A stretch of DNA of 38,108 nucleotides from positions 1-38,108 of IMG/VR virus record IMGVR_UViG_3300031841_003318; one strand, written 5' to 3'. Positions 1 to 6,493 of the stretch are shown in pieces (position 1 is the stretch's first letter; each line of letters opens with the position of its first letter). The notes under the pieces are model-generated. The model saw nothing but the letters and a program-made list of their open reading frames with translations, ran no database searches and was not told the DNA's origin. Both the position numbers and the translations under genes were made by a program. The DNA comes from a virus.

Positions 1-145
1 CTTGCTTGTCGCCAGAGTTTTTATCCTTCCAGCTTTCACTTGTTGCAACGCTGATAGTTGTTATTGCTGCACCTGCTGGGGTGTAGCGAACCTCTGGGTC
101 TTTACCTAAAGTTCCAACTATAATTGCTTTATTTACGCCTTTCAT
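1..145 (-). CDS. ssb: Single-stranded DNA-binding protein (3' part cut by window edge)
   Basis: Only the first 48 codons are present. They read [20 protein letters not shown] followed by a [21 protein letters not shown]-type stretch, the N-terminal OB-fold signature of bacterial and phage SSB proteins. SSB coats single-stranded DNA in replication and recombination. The ATG at 145 has an AAAGGG Shine-Dalgarno sequence upstream. It is the last visible gene of a leftward recombination operon behind the Gp157-like and Rad52-like genes, which fits a role in delivering ssDNA to the annealing protein. The C-terminal acidic tail lies outside the window, so completeness cannot be judged. Confidence 0.93.
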   Translation of the reverse strand, partial: MKGVNKAIIVGTLGKDPEVRYTPAGAAITTISVATSESWKDKNSGDKQ

Positions 146-175
146 TTAATTACCCTTTTGTGGTTAATGGTTAAT

Positions 176-694
176 TTATTTAATTGATAGCGATGACTTG
201 CCGCGCTTAAGCTCTAGCCCTTTGATAACTTCGCCAGATCTTAGGGCTTTTGCTGCTAGCTTTTTGTCTACTGATTTTATTGTTTTCGTGACAATGTATT
301 TCTCAGGGACTAACGACTCCTCTTTCACATTTACAGATTTGACACCTTTTCTTAGTGACAACTTAAACTCTGCACGTTCAATTTTTGGGATTCCAGACAA
401 TTCGAGATTAAATCTTACGTACTCTTTTAGCCGTTTGGCTTTATTTTCAATAATGATTCGCCTTGCTTTAATTCTATCCTCTGCCTCTTTTAATGCTTTT
501 GCGTCAGCTTCAATATTCTGCATGTACGCGGCGGTGTTAAAAAGCTTATCTTCAAGCTCAAGCTCTAAAGCTTCCATAGTATCATTGAATGATTCATCGT
601 CTAACCCTTCAATATCTAGTAGCTCGGTTAGCGCCTTGTTGTATTGATCAGTTAATTCATATAATGCGGTCATTATTTTCTCATTTTTCCCCAT
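176..694 (-). CDS. Gp157-like phage protein
   Basis: The 172-residue protein resembles the siphovirus Gp157 family (Pfam Siphovirus Gp157): an N-terminal LYELTDQYNKALTELL segment, an acidic helical part, a long charged coiled-coil centre (about residues 55-95, EAEDRIKARRIIIENKAKRLKEY) and a C-terminal KTIKSVDKKLAAKAL region. Members often sit beside SSAP/SSB recombination genes, as here, and their biochemical role is poorly defined. The start overlaps the end of the upstream Rad52-like gene by 22 nt, which suggests translational coupling. Family assignment is by sequence character only. Confidence 0.8.
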   Translation of the reverse strand: MGKNEKIMTALYELTDQYNKALTELLDIEGLDDESFNDTMEALELELEDKLFNTAAYMQNIEADAKALKEAEDRIKARRIIIENKAKRLKEYVRFNLELSGIPKIERAEFKLSLRKGVKSVNVKEESLVPEKYIVTKTIKSVDKKLAAKALRSGEVIKGLELKRGKSSLSIK

Positions 695-1239
695 TGAAAC
701 CTAGTTGATTTTGAGTCTCTTGCTGCCAAAAATCTCACCTTGCCCTCTGTGAATTCAGAATACCAAAGCCATTCTTTAAGCTTTAGATTCCAAGTTTGTT
801 GAGGTTTTCCGTTTTTACCCTGCTTCACCCATTCGGACACGTAGTCCCCTTGCTGTAAAGGGCTTCCATCTCCGTTTAACTTAACCTTAATCACAGGGTA
901 ATCGTAAAGCTCTCTACCTATACCCCAGTTAAAGCAAGCCCTTTTGAATGAGTCGCTGGCCAACCCCTTGCCAGGTTCGGCATTGCTAGCTGTTCCGGTA
1001 TCCTCTTTGCCAACCCATCTATTTGTTGTTGCGTCAAAAATAGAAACTATGCAATTTTGGTTATCTCTGCTGTGTTCGCGCTTCCAATTAAGTGGTCCAC
1101 AAACATCATCCAGTCTCTGCATGTCGCACCTAGCGTCTTTATAGGCTAGAATAGTTGCATAACCGCCGTTATTGATGGATTGAACTCTAAACTCAATTTG
1201 ATCAACCTTTAGAGGCTCGGATAATTTAGTTAAGTCCAT
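673..1239 (-). CDS. Rad52-type single-strand annealing protein (SSAP)
   Basis: This 188-residue protein has the core signature of the Rad52/Rad22 superfamily: YKDARCDMQRLDDVCGPLNW near residues 33-52, a WVGKEDTGTASNAEPGKG segment, and SDSFKRACFNWGIGRELY near residues 95-112. Phage members anneal complementary single strands during genome recombination and repair. It lies between small genes and the Gp157-like/ssb pair, a standard phage recombination module. The start overlaps the upstream gene's stop. No exonuclease gene is visible next to it, so a partner nuclease, if any, would lie outside the window. Confidence 0.88.
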   Translation of the reverse strand: MDLTKLSEPLKVDQIEFRVQSINNGGYATILAYKDARCDMQRLDDVCGPLNWKREHSRDNQNCIVSIFDATTNRWVGKEDTGTASNAEPGKGLASDSFKRACFNWGIGRELYDYPVIKVKLNGDGSPLQQGDYVSEWVKQGKNGKPQQTWNLKLKEWLWYSEFTEGKVRFLAARDSKSTRFQWGKMRK

Positions 1240-1405
1240 TACTTAAGCACTCCGTTTCGTGATAAAGCCTTGAGTATTCATTGACTACATTTTCAAAGCT
1301 TAGGCTTTGCAGTTCAGTTGATATTTGCGCTTGATCTTGAGTATAGACACCATCAAACCAAGCGAGAGCTAAATTACTCTCCATTTCTTGAGTTTCTGTT
1401 TTCAT
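1226..1405 (-). CDS. Hypothetical small protein, 59 aa
   Basis: The ATG at 1405 is preferred over an in-frame ATG nine bases upstream because it overlaps the stop of the preceding small membrane gene as ATGA. The product is acidic (MKTETQEMESNLALAWFDGV at the start) with no recognisable domain. Its 3' end overlaps the start of the Rad52-like gene by 14 nt, so it is part of the same coupled operon. Function unknown. Confidence 0.6.
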   Translation of the reverse strand: MKTETQEMESNLALAWFDGVYTQDQAQISTELQSLSFENVVNEYSRLYHETECLSNGLN

Positions 1406-1518
1406 AATCCCCACCCTAATAAAATATTATCTACAATGCCTGGGGCTGATGCGCCCACCATAAGAATAACTAGAATACCTAAAGTCTTGTATATTTTTTC
1501 TTTGGTTGTTAGTTTCAT
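1402..1518 (-). CDS. Small single-pass membrane protein, 38 aa
   Basis: After MKLTTKEKIYKTL there is a hydrophobic stretch (GILVILMVGASAPGIV, about residues 14-29) and a short tail ending LLGWGL. The basic N-terminus before the helix suggests an N-in orientation. Both ends overlap neighbours by 4 nt (ATGA type), which supports it as a real coupled gene despite its size. Function unknown; tiny membrane proteins in early phage operons can act in host takeover or exclusion, but nothing here shows that. Confidence 0.55.
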   Translation of the reverse strand: MKLTTKEKIYKTLGILVILMVGASAPGIVDNILLGWGL

Positions 1519-1898
1519 TGTTTCGCCTCTAGCAATTCTGGGTTTTCGTGGATATTGCCGATTACTTGATATCGAAAAAAATCAACAATCGCCGAAGGAT
1601 TGCCATTTGAAAAGTTTAACCCTTTAAAAGTAAACCTACCTTCCCAAAAAACAATTACAGCAAGCCGATTAAACCCATAGTCGATAATATCCCCCTCATA
1701 AATCTCAACGTCGTTCTTATCTTTTAGGCCTGTAAATTGACGTTTTGCGAGTATTGAATGATTTTTAAGTATTGGGCAATCACAAACATAATCAAAGTGG
1801 TCGCCGCCTTCTATCTCTGCAAAGGAAAAAGTTTTATTATGATAAGTCCTAACCTCGCCATCCACGCCATAGATAAAATTAAACTTAATCTCTCTCAT
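1515..1898 (-). CDS. YopX-family protein
   Basis: The 127-residue product has hallmarks of the phage YopX family: an N-terminal REIKFNFIYG, a central TGLKDKNDVEIYEGDIID block (about residues 56-73) and a C-terminal VIGNIHENPELL (about 112-123). The family is widespread in phages and prophages and has no firmly established function. The gene is coupled by 4-nt overlaps to both neighbours in the leftward recombination operon. Confidence 0.85.
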   Translation of the reverse strand: MREIKFNFIYGVDGEVRTYHNKTFSFAEIEGGDHFDYVCDCPILKNHSILAKRQFTGLKDKNDVEIYEGDIIDYGFNRLAVIVFWEGRFTFKGLNFSNGNPSAIVDFFRYQVIGNIHENPELLEAKQ

Positions 1899-2290
1899 AA
1901 CGCCATCTCCCTTGCTTGCTTAGCTTCGTAAGAGCCGTCACGCTTATCGCTGTTATCTGGATAGAACTTGTAATCTCTTGGAGGTTCGAGCGCTTTATCC
2001 ATGATATTATCCAAAGTTTCTTTTACTAGCTCTTTGTAGGCTGCAATTAACGCACTATCAGACCTGTTATCAAAAACACGCTTAAGCCTAACTCTTGATT
2101 TAAAGTAATCGGATAAAAAACTCTCATCCTGCTTACTTGCAACTTCATCGATAAACAGCTCGAACTCTTTTGAGTGGTTGGTTTCCATGACTACCAACTG
2201 ACACTGCCAGTGAACGCGGTCGAATATACTTAAATCTACACCGCTGTATTGTGTATTGATGTGTTTTTCGAATTCTGTTAATTGACTCAT
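1895..2290 (-). CDS. Hypothetical early protein, 131 aa
   Basis: This is the first gene of the operon read from the minus-strand promoter at 2324-2352. The product is helical and charged, with a central FELFIDEVASKQDESFLSDY segment and a C-terminal YEAKQAREMAL. I recognise no domain. The stop overlaps the YopX-like start by 4 nt. Its first position after the promoter suggests early expression. Confidence 0.7.
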   Translation of the reverse strand: MSQLTEFEKHINTQYSGVDLSIFDRVHWQCQLVVMETNHSKEFELFIDEVASKQDESFLSDYFKSRVRLKRVFDNRSDSALIAAYKELVKETLDNIMDKALEPPRDYKFYPDNSDKRDGSYEAKQAREMAL

Positions 2291-2302
2291 TTGATTTATT
2301 CC

Positions 2303-2331
2303 TTAACTTTATCTAATGAATCTAGTATAAT
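2303..2331 (+). promoter_or_regulatory. Plus-strand sigma70-type promoter for the small XRE gene
   Basis: TTAACT (2303-2308), a 17-bp spacer, then a consensus TATAAT (2326-2331) point rightward into the XRE gene that starts at 2372. The -10 box overlaps that of the divergent minus-strand promoter almost completely. Confidence 0.6.
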
Positions 2332-2352
2332 CGCATTATTGCAACAAATCAA
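2324..2352 (-). promoter_or_regulatory. Minus-strand sigma70-type promoter for the recombination operon
   Basis: Read on the minus strand, TTGATT (2352-2347), a 17-bp spacer and TATACT (2329-2324) lie about 35 bases upstream of the 131-aa gene. Because this -10 box shares bases with the plus-strand -10 box, polymerase could occupy only one of the two at a time. Confidence 0.6.
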
Positions 2353-2371
2353 CTCTAAAGGTTAATTAATT

Positions 2372-2572
2372 ATGAATATAGGAAAATCATTAAAAATAGC
2401 TTTAACAAGACACGGCAAGACGCAACGAGAAATGTCGCACGATCTAGGCGTAAGTCATGTTGTCCTTAACAGGCACTTTAACAACGCAAGAACTTTAACC
2501 CCTGTAACTATCCAGCAATATGCTGATTATTTCGGACTAAAACCCTCTGAGCTTATAGCTTTAGGTGAGTGA
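2372..2572 (+). CDS. Small XRE/Cro-like DNA-binding regulator
   Basis: This 66-residue protein is the only convincing plus-strand gene here. It is a single helix-turn-helix domain: GKSLKIALTRHGKTQREMSH then DLGVSHVVLNRHFNN, with recognition helix about residues 27-37, ending in DYFGLKPSELIALGE, as in HTH_3/Cro proteins. It has no oligomerisation or cleavage domain, so it is Cro-sized rather than a LexA-type repressor. It is transcribed divergently from the recombination operon and converges with the methyltransferase gene (stop codons 1 nt apart). It probably regulates the shared promoter region and itself. Confidence 0.85.
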   Translation: MNIGKSLKIALTRHGKTQREMSHDLGVSHVVLNRHFNNARTLTPVTIQQYADYFGLKPSELIALGE

Positions 2573-2573
2573 G

Positions 2574-3179
2574 TTAAAGCTTTTCAAATACTAAAAAATA
2601 ACTATGAAATATCCGCGCATGCTTTTGAACTTTCTTTTTTGTGCCTTTTTGCTGGGGTATTGCCATTCTTGATTTGGCTGGAAGTATAAATAAATCTTTC
2701 AGTCTAAATAACTCGCTAGCCCAGCTGATAACATTAACATGAGTACAATGCATCTTATGATTGTGGATGATGTCTTGACACTTAAATATTAACAAGCCCT
2801 TTCTTTTTAGAATTCTACCCACCTCTTTAATAGTCCCTTTGTAATGCTCTTCTAGCTCTTCATATCGCCAATAGCCACCAAACCTTTTTGCCATAACCAT
2901 ATTTCCATTCCCTTCTCTGGCTGCGCGCACATAGGTTAAAAATGGCGGGTCAAAAACAACACTTTTCAATGACTCGCCACCAAATGGCAGCGCAGTGCTG
3001 CATGACTCTGTAACGCCGTCAACTTGAGGGCTTATATCGGTTTTATGCGTAGGCTGTGGAATTTCTTTATAAAAAGAGCCATTGCCGTACGTGCAATCTA
3101 AATCAAACCGATCTAAACCACACAAAACCATTATCGACTTTAATATGTCAACTTGATTGTACTCAACGCTTCTTATCAC
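2574..3179 (-). CDS. Putative N6-adenine/N4-cytosine DNA methyltransferase
   Basis: The 201-residue protein has a motif IV-like VVFDPPF (about residues 74-80), typical of amino-methyltransferases acting on adenine N6 or cytosine N4. It also has a glycine-containing motif I-like DCTYGNGSFY (28-37) and RILKRKGLLIFKCQD strands resembling the later Rossmann part. Initiation is at GTG 3179 with an AGGAG Shine-Dalgarno six bases upstream. No restriction gene is adjacent, so it looks like an orphan phage enzyme, probably protecting phage DNA or modifying regulatory sites. The short length suggests a minimal catalytic domain. Confidence 0.75.
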   Translation of the reverse strand: MIRSVEYNQVDILKSIMVLCGLDRFDLDCTYGNGSFYKEIPQPTHKTDISPQVDGVTESCSTALPFGGESLKSVVFDPPFLTYVRAAREGNGNMVMAKRFGGYWRYEELEEHYKGTIKEVGRILKRKGLLIFKCQDIIHNHKMHCTHVNVISWASELFRLKDLFILPAKSRMAIPQQKGTKKKVQKHARIFHSYFLVFEKL

Positions 3180-3212
3180 AATTCACTCCTATTAACATAT
3201 CTAACCCTTCTA

Positions 3213-3380
3213 TCAAATAGAGTGGTTTTCACAAATTCGCTTGGCTTCCTCGGCATTGTTCGACTTGCCGATGAACTCTTTCTTATAACTGCACATAAAT
3301 AACGTGGGCCTAGCATCTGTCCAGCATATTCTATATGGGCCGCTATCAGTGTAGTATTTGTTTTTGCGCTTCCAGTTCAT
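3213..3380 (-). CDS. Hypothetical small basic protein, 55 aa
   Basis: It begins MNWKRKNKYYTDSGPYRICW and ends EEAKRICENHSI. It has three cysteines and an aromatic-rich N-terminal half, with no assigned domain. The ATG overlaps the DUF551-like gene's stop as ATGA, and the composition looks protein-like throughout. Confidence 0.55.
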   Translation of the reverse strand: MNWKRKNKYYTDSGPYRICWTDARPTLFMCSYKKEFIGKSNNAEEAKRICENHSI

Positions 3381-3589
3381 TCACTATCCTTTTGCTTTGG
3401 TGGTTTCCAACTTATTACGTTGTCATGCTCCCAAACATAACCGTTAACTTTGAAATGCGGCCTATTGCCTCTGTTTTTGTGGCAGTAAAATGTGCAATTA
3501 AACTCTCTGCCAAGACTGTCTTTAGTTGTAACTTTCTGATTATTTTCAGGCAATCTTGTTTTTACATCTATCCAGTTATTGTTACTCAT
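3377..3589 (-). CDS. DUF551-like protein
   Basis: The protein starts with WIDVKTRLPENNQKVTTKDS and ends with a V-I-S-W-K-P-P segment. That is the pattern of DUF551, small phage and prophage proteins that open with W-I-x-V-x-x-R-L-P and end around a tryptophan. Function unknown. Start is ATG 3589 (GTG 3592 is the alternative); a strong AGGAGG lies 6-9 bases upstream of either. About 70 residues. Confidence 0.75.
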   Translation of the reverse strand: MSNNNWIDVKTRLPENNQKVTTKDSLGREFNCTFYCHKNRGNRPHFKVNGYVWEHDNVISWKPPKQKDSE

Positions 3590-3608
3590 CACTCTTTACC
3601 TCCTAATT

Positions 3609-3872
3609 CTATTTGGTTTCTTTGATATCTTTAAGCGCTGAGAACAGTAACCTTAAGCACTCCCTAGCGGCTAAATTAGGTGATGATTGCTTGAAATCTG
3701 TTTTAACTTCAAAACTCACACCTTTACCAGTAACAAAAACATCAATAGCGCAATGCCATCCATCATATTTCCCTAACCTCGGGCTTCCGTAACTTTCCAA
3801 TTTTTCTAAAGCTTCATCAGTAGTTAGTGAATCTAATTTAAAATCTTGTTGATAAGTCGTTAAGTCGCTCAT
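3609..3872 (-). CDS. Hypothetical early protein, 87 aa
   Basis: The N-terminal half (LTTDEALEKLESYGSPRLGKYD) is followed by a strand-rich HCAIDVFVTGKGVSFEVKTDF and a C-terminal helix. The strand pattern suggests a small alpha/beta fold, but no family is recognised. The start overlaps the upstream gene's stop by 4 nt. Confidence 0.6.
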   Translation of the reverse strand: MSDLTTYQQDFKLDSLTTDEALEKLESYGSPRLGKYDGWHCAIDVFVTGKGVSFEVKTDFKQSSPNLAARECLRLLFSALKDIKETK

Positions 3873-4369
3873 AATCCTAACCTCTCTTTAATGTTAACCT
3901 TTTTAAATTCCTCTCTTAGCTTATTAAGCTCCTTTTCCCGCGCTTTCATTGGGTTTATCGCTCTAGCTCCAATCTTTGGGCGATCGCACTCTTTGAAACT
4001 TTCGTATTCGTCGTTGTACTTCTCATGCCTAAGGTATTTATCTGGCGTTACTCGGAATTTTTTATCAGGGAATTCTTTCTTGTAAAGAGGTAAGGCTTTC
4101 TTGATTTGAGCCTTTTTCTTTTTGCTTAGCCGCTTCCATATAGTTGTGACTTGCTTTCTGTTTCTTTTAATGCCGTACTCAGTGAGAAATTCCTCGACCT
4201 CAATGTCGATTGATTCCTTGGTTTGAATGCCTTCGTATTCCTGTAGGCGCTCGTTAAGGTAGTGAATCTCATTATCTTGAAATTCGACAACTTTTTTATG
4301 CTCCTCTTCACGCTTATTCCATGCCTCTATGAATTCTGAGCGCTTAGTAAAAGTGGATAGGTCTATCAT
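3869..4369 (-). CDS. Hypothetical charged coiled-coil protein, 166 aa
   Basis: Residues 14-55 are predicted helical and strongly charged. A lysine-rich centre follows (WKRLSKKKKAQIKKALPLYK, about 83-102), then a PDKYLRHEKYNDE segment and a basic helical tail. The centre loosely resembles C-terminal parts of some phage replication-initiation proteins (an A-L-x-x-Y then x-x-x-Y-L pattern), which is only a hint. It may bind nucleic acid given its charge. Confidence 0.55.
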   Translation of the reverse strand: MIDLSTFTKRSEFIEAWNKREEEHKKVVEFQDNEIHYLNERLQEYEGIQTKESIDIEVEEFLTEYGIKRNRKQVTTIWKRLSKKKKAQIKKALPLYKKEFPDKKFRVTPDKYLRHEKYNDEYESFKECDRPKIGARAINPMKAREKELNKLREEFKKVNIKERLGL

Positions 4370-4371
4370 AG

Positions 4372-4584
4372 CTATTCCTCCGTGTTTGAAAATTCTGCCA
4401 CATCCTTATTAAAACCCTCCATTAGTTCTACAGCAGCAACAAGCTCTTTGCGTAGATCGGCATTCTCTTTTTGTAGTTGCTCCACAGCATCAATTAAGGC
4501 TATTGAATTTCTTGCTTGCGGCCTCTCGAAAACTATAATTTCTTCTTTGCATTCGGCAACTAGATTTTCATATTCATCACTCAT
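4372..4584 (-). CDS. Hypothetical coiled-coil protein, 70 aa
   Basis: It is acidic overall with a clear heptad-like stretch ALIDAVEQLQKENADLRKEL (about residues 29-48). It resembles the small coiled-coil proteins common in phage early regions, with no functional assignment. It sits 2 nt upstream of the 166-aa gene. Confidence 0.55.
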   Translation of the reverse strand: MSDEYENLVAECKEEIIVFERPQARNSIALIDAVEQLQKENADLRKELVAAVELMEGFNKDVAEFSNTEE

Positions 4585-4589
4585 TGTTA

Positions 4590-4856
4590 TTACTCTCCTT
4601 TGCTGAGATTTGATCTTGCATACTCGAATGCCTCATCGATTTCGGCAAAAACATTCTCGTCTTTTATGAATATATAATCCTTGTAAGATCTATATCTTAG
4701 TTCGTTTTCTGGGTCTATTTTACGCATCTCAAAGCCATAGTAAGTTTGTAAGATGTTAGCCTTTCTGTTGTAATTATCCCTAAGCATGTTAATCAACTCG
4801 CCATCAATATGATCTATTACAGCTGTGCGCTTAAGAGCTTCTTCTTTTGTTATCAT
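4590..4856 (-). CDS. Hypothetical early protein, 88 aa
   Basis: It opens MITKEEALKRTAVIDHIDGE with a tyrosine-rich middle (NILQTYYGFEMRK) and an acidic C-terminal helix. A purine-rich AGGAGATAAGAGA lies just before the ATG as a ribosome-binding site. No family recognised. Confidence 0.6.
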   Translation of the reverse strand: MITKEEALKRTAVIDHIDGELINMLRDNYNRKANILQTYYGFEMRKIDPENELRYRSYKDYIFIKDENVFAEIDEAFEYARSNLSKGE

Positions 4857-4871
4857 TCTCTTATCTCCTAT

Positions 4872-5117
4872 TTAGTTAACTTGATGTATTTTATGCTTCT
4901 GGTCAAAATTACACTCAAGACAACCCCACCCGACTGAGCCGCTGTACGGGTGCTGGCATAGTTTTAATAACTCATCAATCTGAATGTTTAAAATTTCTAT
5001 TTCAGCATCGGCCTCTTTTGCTATTGACAGCAAATCATTCAAGTTAAACCTTCTAATATCGCCATCAATAGACTCGCCGCCTAAAATTTGAGCTGTCACT
5101 TTGTTTTTGTATGTCAT
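4872..5117 (-). CDS. Hypothetical protein with C-terminal cysteine/histidine cluster, 81 aa
   Basis: The N-terminal half is helical (LLSIAKEADAEIEILNIQIDELLKL). The C-terminal part holds a C-x2-H pair and, after SGSVGWG, a C-x2-C pair and a final H-x-x-H-like tail. That pattern could bind zinc. Part of the compact early operon; function unknown. Confidence 0.6.
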   Translation of the reverse strand: MTYKNKVTAQILGGESIDGDIRRFNLNDLLSIAKEADAEIEILNIQIDELLKLCQHPYSGSVGWGCLECNFDQKHKIHQVN

Positions 5118-5145
5118 ATTGTTTTCCTTTAGTTAATAGGGGTCA

Positions 5146-5514
5146 TTAGACCGATTTTGCCGATGCTGGCGCGTTTACTAGAAACTCAACCTCTTCAAGT
5201 CGGTTAAATAAATTACTGATCGCCGCCTCTTGCTTTTCTACTATCTGCTTTAAACTGTCTATTTCAGCTCTCATGCTCTTTTTTATTGAATCAGGCGTCT
5301 TTTCATCACCCATTAGTTGGGCGAACCTATTAAGACCCTTATCACCTTTAATGAATCCATGCTTCCCATGAATTTTAAGAGTGCCATTACTCCAAATATC
5401 ACAAATATCATTGATTCTTATATGCGATGGAAATTCGTGAGTACCTGCCAGAATCTCATAATCCTTTTTGTAAGCAAGCTCTTTAATTAAGTTTAGCTTT
5501 TCTTTCTTGTTCAT
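5146..5514 (-). CDS. Hypothetical early protein, 122 aa
   Basis: The N-terminal half resembles a small alpha/beta domain with INDICDIWSNGTLKIHGKHG (about residues 34-53). The C-terminal half (80-112) is a coiled coil, LKQIVEKQEAAISNLFNRLE. It is the first gene after the 490-nt non-coding gap. AGGGG lies nine bases before the ATG. The coiled coil suggests self-association; no function assigned. Confidence 0.6.
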   Translation of the reverse strand: MNKKEKLNLIKELAYKKDYEILAGTHEFPSHIRINDICDIWSNGTLKIHGKHGFIKGDKGLNRFAQLMGDEKTPDSIKKSMRAEIDSLKQIVEKQEAAISNLFNRLEEVEFLVNAPASAKSV

Positions 5515-5845
5515 AGAGATATACCCCTAGTTATTTGTGAATTTTAAAGTCAGTTATAGCTACTTCCCCATTAAAGCCTATCAAGCTGCCAATATTTCTA
5601 TTGGTGGGTACTACATCAGATCAACCAAGTATCGGCTAACCTATTTCAAACAATGTATTGATAAATTACATTGAGTCCATTAATTCGGGACTAACAATCA
5701 ATGACAAGCTCAGTATCCATTTGTTAGATTCATAATCTGCCAAACTAGACAATGCTGTTTAAAGCCTTTAGCTATAGGCATTCAATTTAATTCTTTGCGG
5801 GACAGAAGATTAAACTTCCAAAAAGACTGTTTATATGGGAGCATT
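5515..5845. other. Non-coding gap downstream of the structured RNA
   Basis: This stretch lacks a credible reading frame on either strand. It contains two perfect short inverted repeats, CCAATA/TATTGG (5589-5604, 4-nt loop) and CAATGTA/TACATTG (5651-5673, 9-nt loop), plus the near-palindromic operator-like sequence at 5764-5779. It could be leader RNA for the 122-aa gene or hold binding sites; an origin of replication is possible but no iterons were seen. Confidence 0.4.
5758..5785 (-). promoter_or_regulatory. Promoter-like element with a palindrome filling its spacer
   Basis: On the minus strand, TTGAAT (5785-5780) is followed by exactly 16 bases, GCCTATAGCTAAAGGC (5779-5764), then TTTAAA (5763-5758). 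The 16-mer is a palindrome apart from one symmetric mismatch pair, so an operator may fill the space between -35 and -10. The -10 match is only 4/6. It would drive the operon starting at 5514. Confidence 0.4.
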
Positions 5846-5940
5846 AAAAAAGGCGCTTAGAGAATATGTGACCTCTGTTGATAGAGGGGCGAAATTCGAT
5901 AGAGAAAAACCCACCAAAGATCACACATTTCCTAAACACC
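5846..5940 (-). terminator. Intrinsic terminator of the small RNA (long stem plus U6)
   Basis: The 3' arm of the 20-position stem ends in GCGCC followed by TTTTTT on the minus strand. The loop is large, so termination may rely on the lower GC-containing part of the stem. Alternatively it is a regulated attenuator for the genes from 5514 on. Confidence 0.5.
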
Positions 5941-5978
5941 CTTTATCAAATTTGCTTTTTAAACGGCTACCACACCGC
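5846..5978 (-). ncRNA. Candidate phage small structured RNA with intrinsic terminator
   Basis: A promoter at 5985-6012 would start transcription near 5978. About 38 nt later, bases 5940-5921 pair with 5871-5852 to give a 20-position stem with 19 pairs (15 Watson-Crick, 4 G-U) and one A-C mismatch. It encloses a 49-nt apical region that contains a CCTCT/AGAGG hairpin (5887-5872). The stem is followed at once by six U residues (5851-5846), as in a terminator. The G-U pairs exist only in the minus-strand RNA, agreeing with promoter and terminator direction. A 23-codon frame (5928-5857, MCDLWWVF...) lies inside the stem but has a poorly spaced ribosome site. Role unknown: a decoy, antisense or 6S-like RNA, or an attenuator leader. 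Confidence 0.6.
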
Positions 5979-5984
5979 AATTAA

Positions 5985-6012
5985 ATTATACCTCATTCTT
6001 GGTTATTGTCTA
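5985..6012 (-). promoter_or_regulatory. Strong sigma70-type promoter for the non-coding region
   Basis: On the minus strand TAGACA (6012-6007, 5/6 consensus), a 16-bp spacer and TATAAT (5990-5985, 6/6). The -35 box overlaps the last codons of the 66-aa gene ending at 6003. No coding gene starts within 450 nt downstream, which supports an RNA product. Confidence 0.65.
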
Positions 6013-6203
6013 GTCTCCTTAATAAAATCAATCTTGTTTTCGTCTTTGCCTAGCGTTAACGCGCTATCGAACAACTCTTTAATCATGGCATATGTAGACT
6101 GCTGAACATCTTCCGGCAGCAGGTTTATTGTTAGCGTTGAATAGGCTATAAAAGCGGTTTCAAGGTTGATTAACCTAGCCTCTAGCTTTTCCTCTTTAGT
6201 CAT
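6003..6203 (-). CDS. Hypothetical early protein, 66 aa
   Basis: Helical, amphipathic, with MTKEEKLEARLINLETAF at the start. It overlaps the upstream gene's stop by 4 nt (ATGA). It is the last gene of the operon begun at 8885, and its final codons double as the -35 box of the small-RNA promoter. No family recognised. Confidence 0.6.
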   Translation of the reverse strand: MTKEEKLEARLINLETAFIAYSTLTINLLPEDVQQSTYAMIKELFDSALTLGKDENKIDFIKETRQ

Positions 6204-6493
6204 TCTTCTATATCCTCCTTAGTTATTAGTTTTTGTAGGCACATCATAATCTCATCTCTACTTAATCCCTTTCCATACTTAGTCCACCTTCTTACGTCAA
6301 TATCAATAATCTTCTTTATACCATCCACTAGAGACTCCCTGTCTACGTTAAAGTGTTTGGCTATAGCTATGGCGTCTTGCTTGTTGATAATCAAATCGCC
6401 ACTACTTATCTTTATGCAAAAACTGTTATTAAGACCGCCAGCCCAAATAAATTCAGCATCGCTATCACTCCACTTATGCTTGTCTATGCTCAT
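6200..6493 (-). CDS. Hypothetical early protein, 97 aa
   Basis: The N-terminal half is strand-rich (FIWAGGLNNSFCIKISSGDL). An AIAIAKHFNVDRESL helix and a C-terminal RRWTKYGKGLSRDEIMMCLQ helix pair follow. No domain recognised. Both ends overlap neighbours by 4 nt, showing tight translational coupling. Confidence 0.6.
   Translation of the reverse strand: MSIDKHKWSDSDAEFIWAGGLNNSFCIKISSGDLIINKQDAIAIAKHFNVDRESLVDGIKKIIDIDVRRWTKYGKGLSRDEIMMCLQKLITKEDIEE

Larger units (their letters stand above)
2291..2352. promoter_or_regulatory. Operator-like inverted repeat around the divergent promoters
   Basis: TTGATTT (2291-2297) and AAATCAA (2346-2352) form a 7-bp perfect inverted repeat enclosing both overlapping promoters. 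The right arm contains the -35 box of the minus-strand promoter. The adjacent small XRE protein is a natural candidate ligand, but the arms are 48 nt apart and no second copy of the site was found, so this is inference. Confidence 0.3.

Noticed and set aside
198-647. Long plus-strand frame opposite the Gp157-like gene
   Set aside because: Serine/leucine-rich translation typical of the complement of a charged helical gene; no ribosome site.
5836-5985. A 49-codon plus-strand frame (MGALKKALREYVTSVDRG...) across the non-coding gap
   Set aside because: It has no Shine-Dalgarno or promoter and coincides with the stem of the structured RNA, which explains the sequence better.
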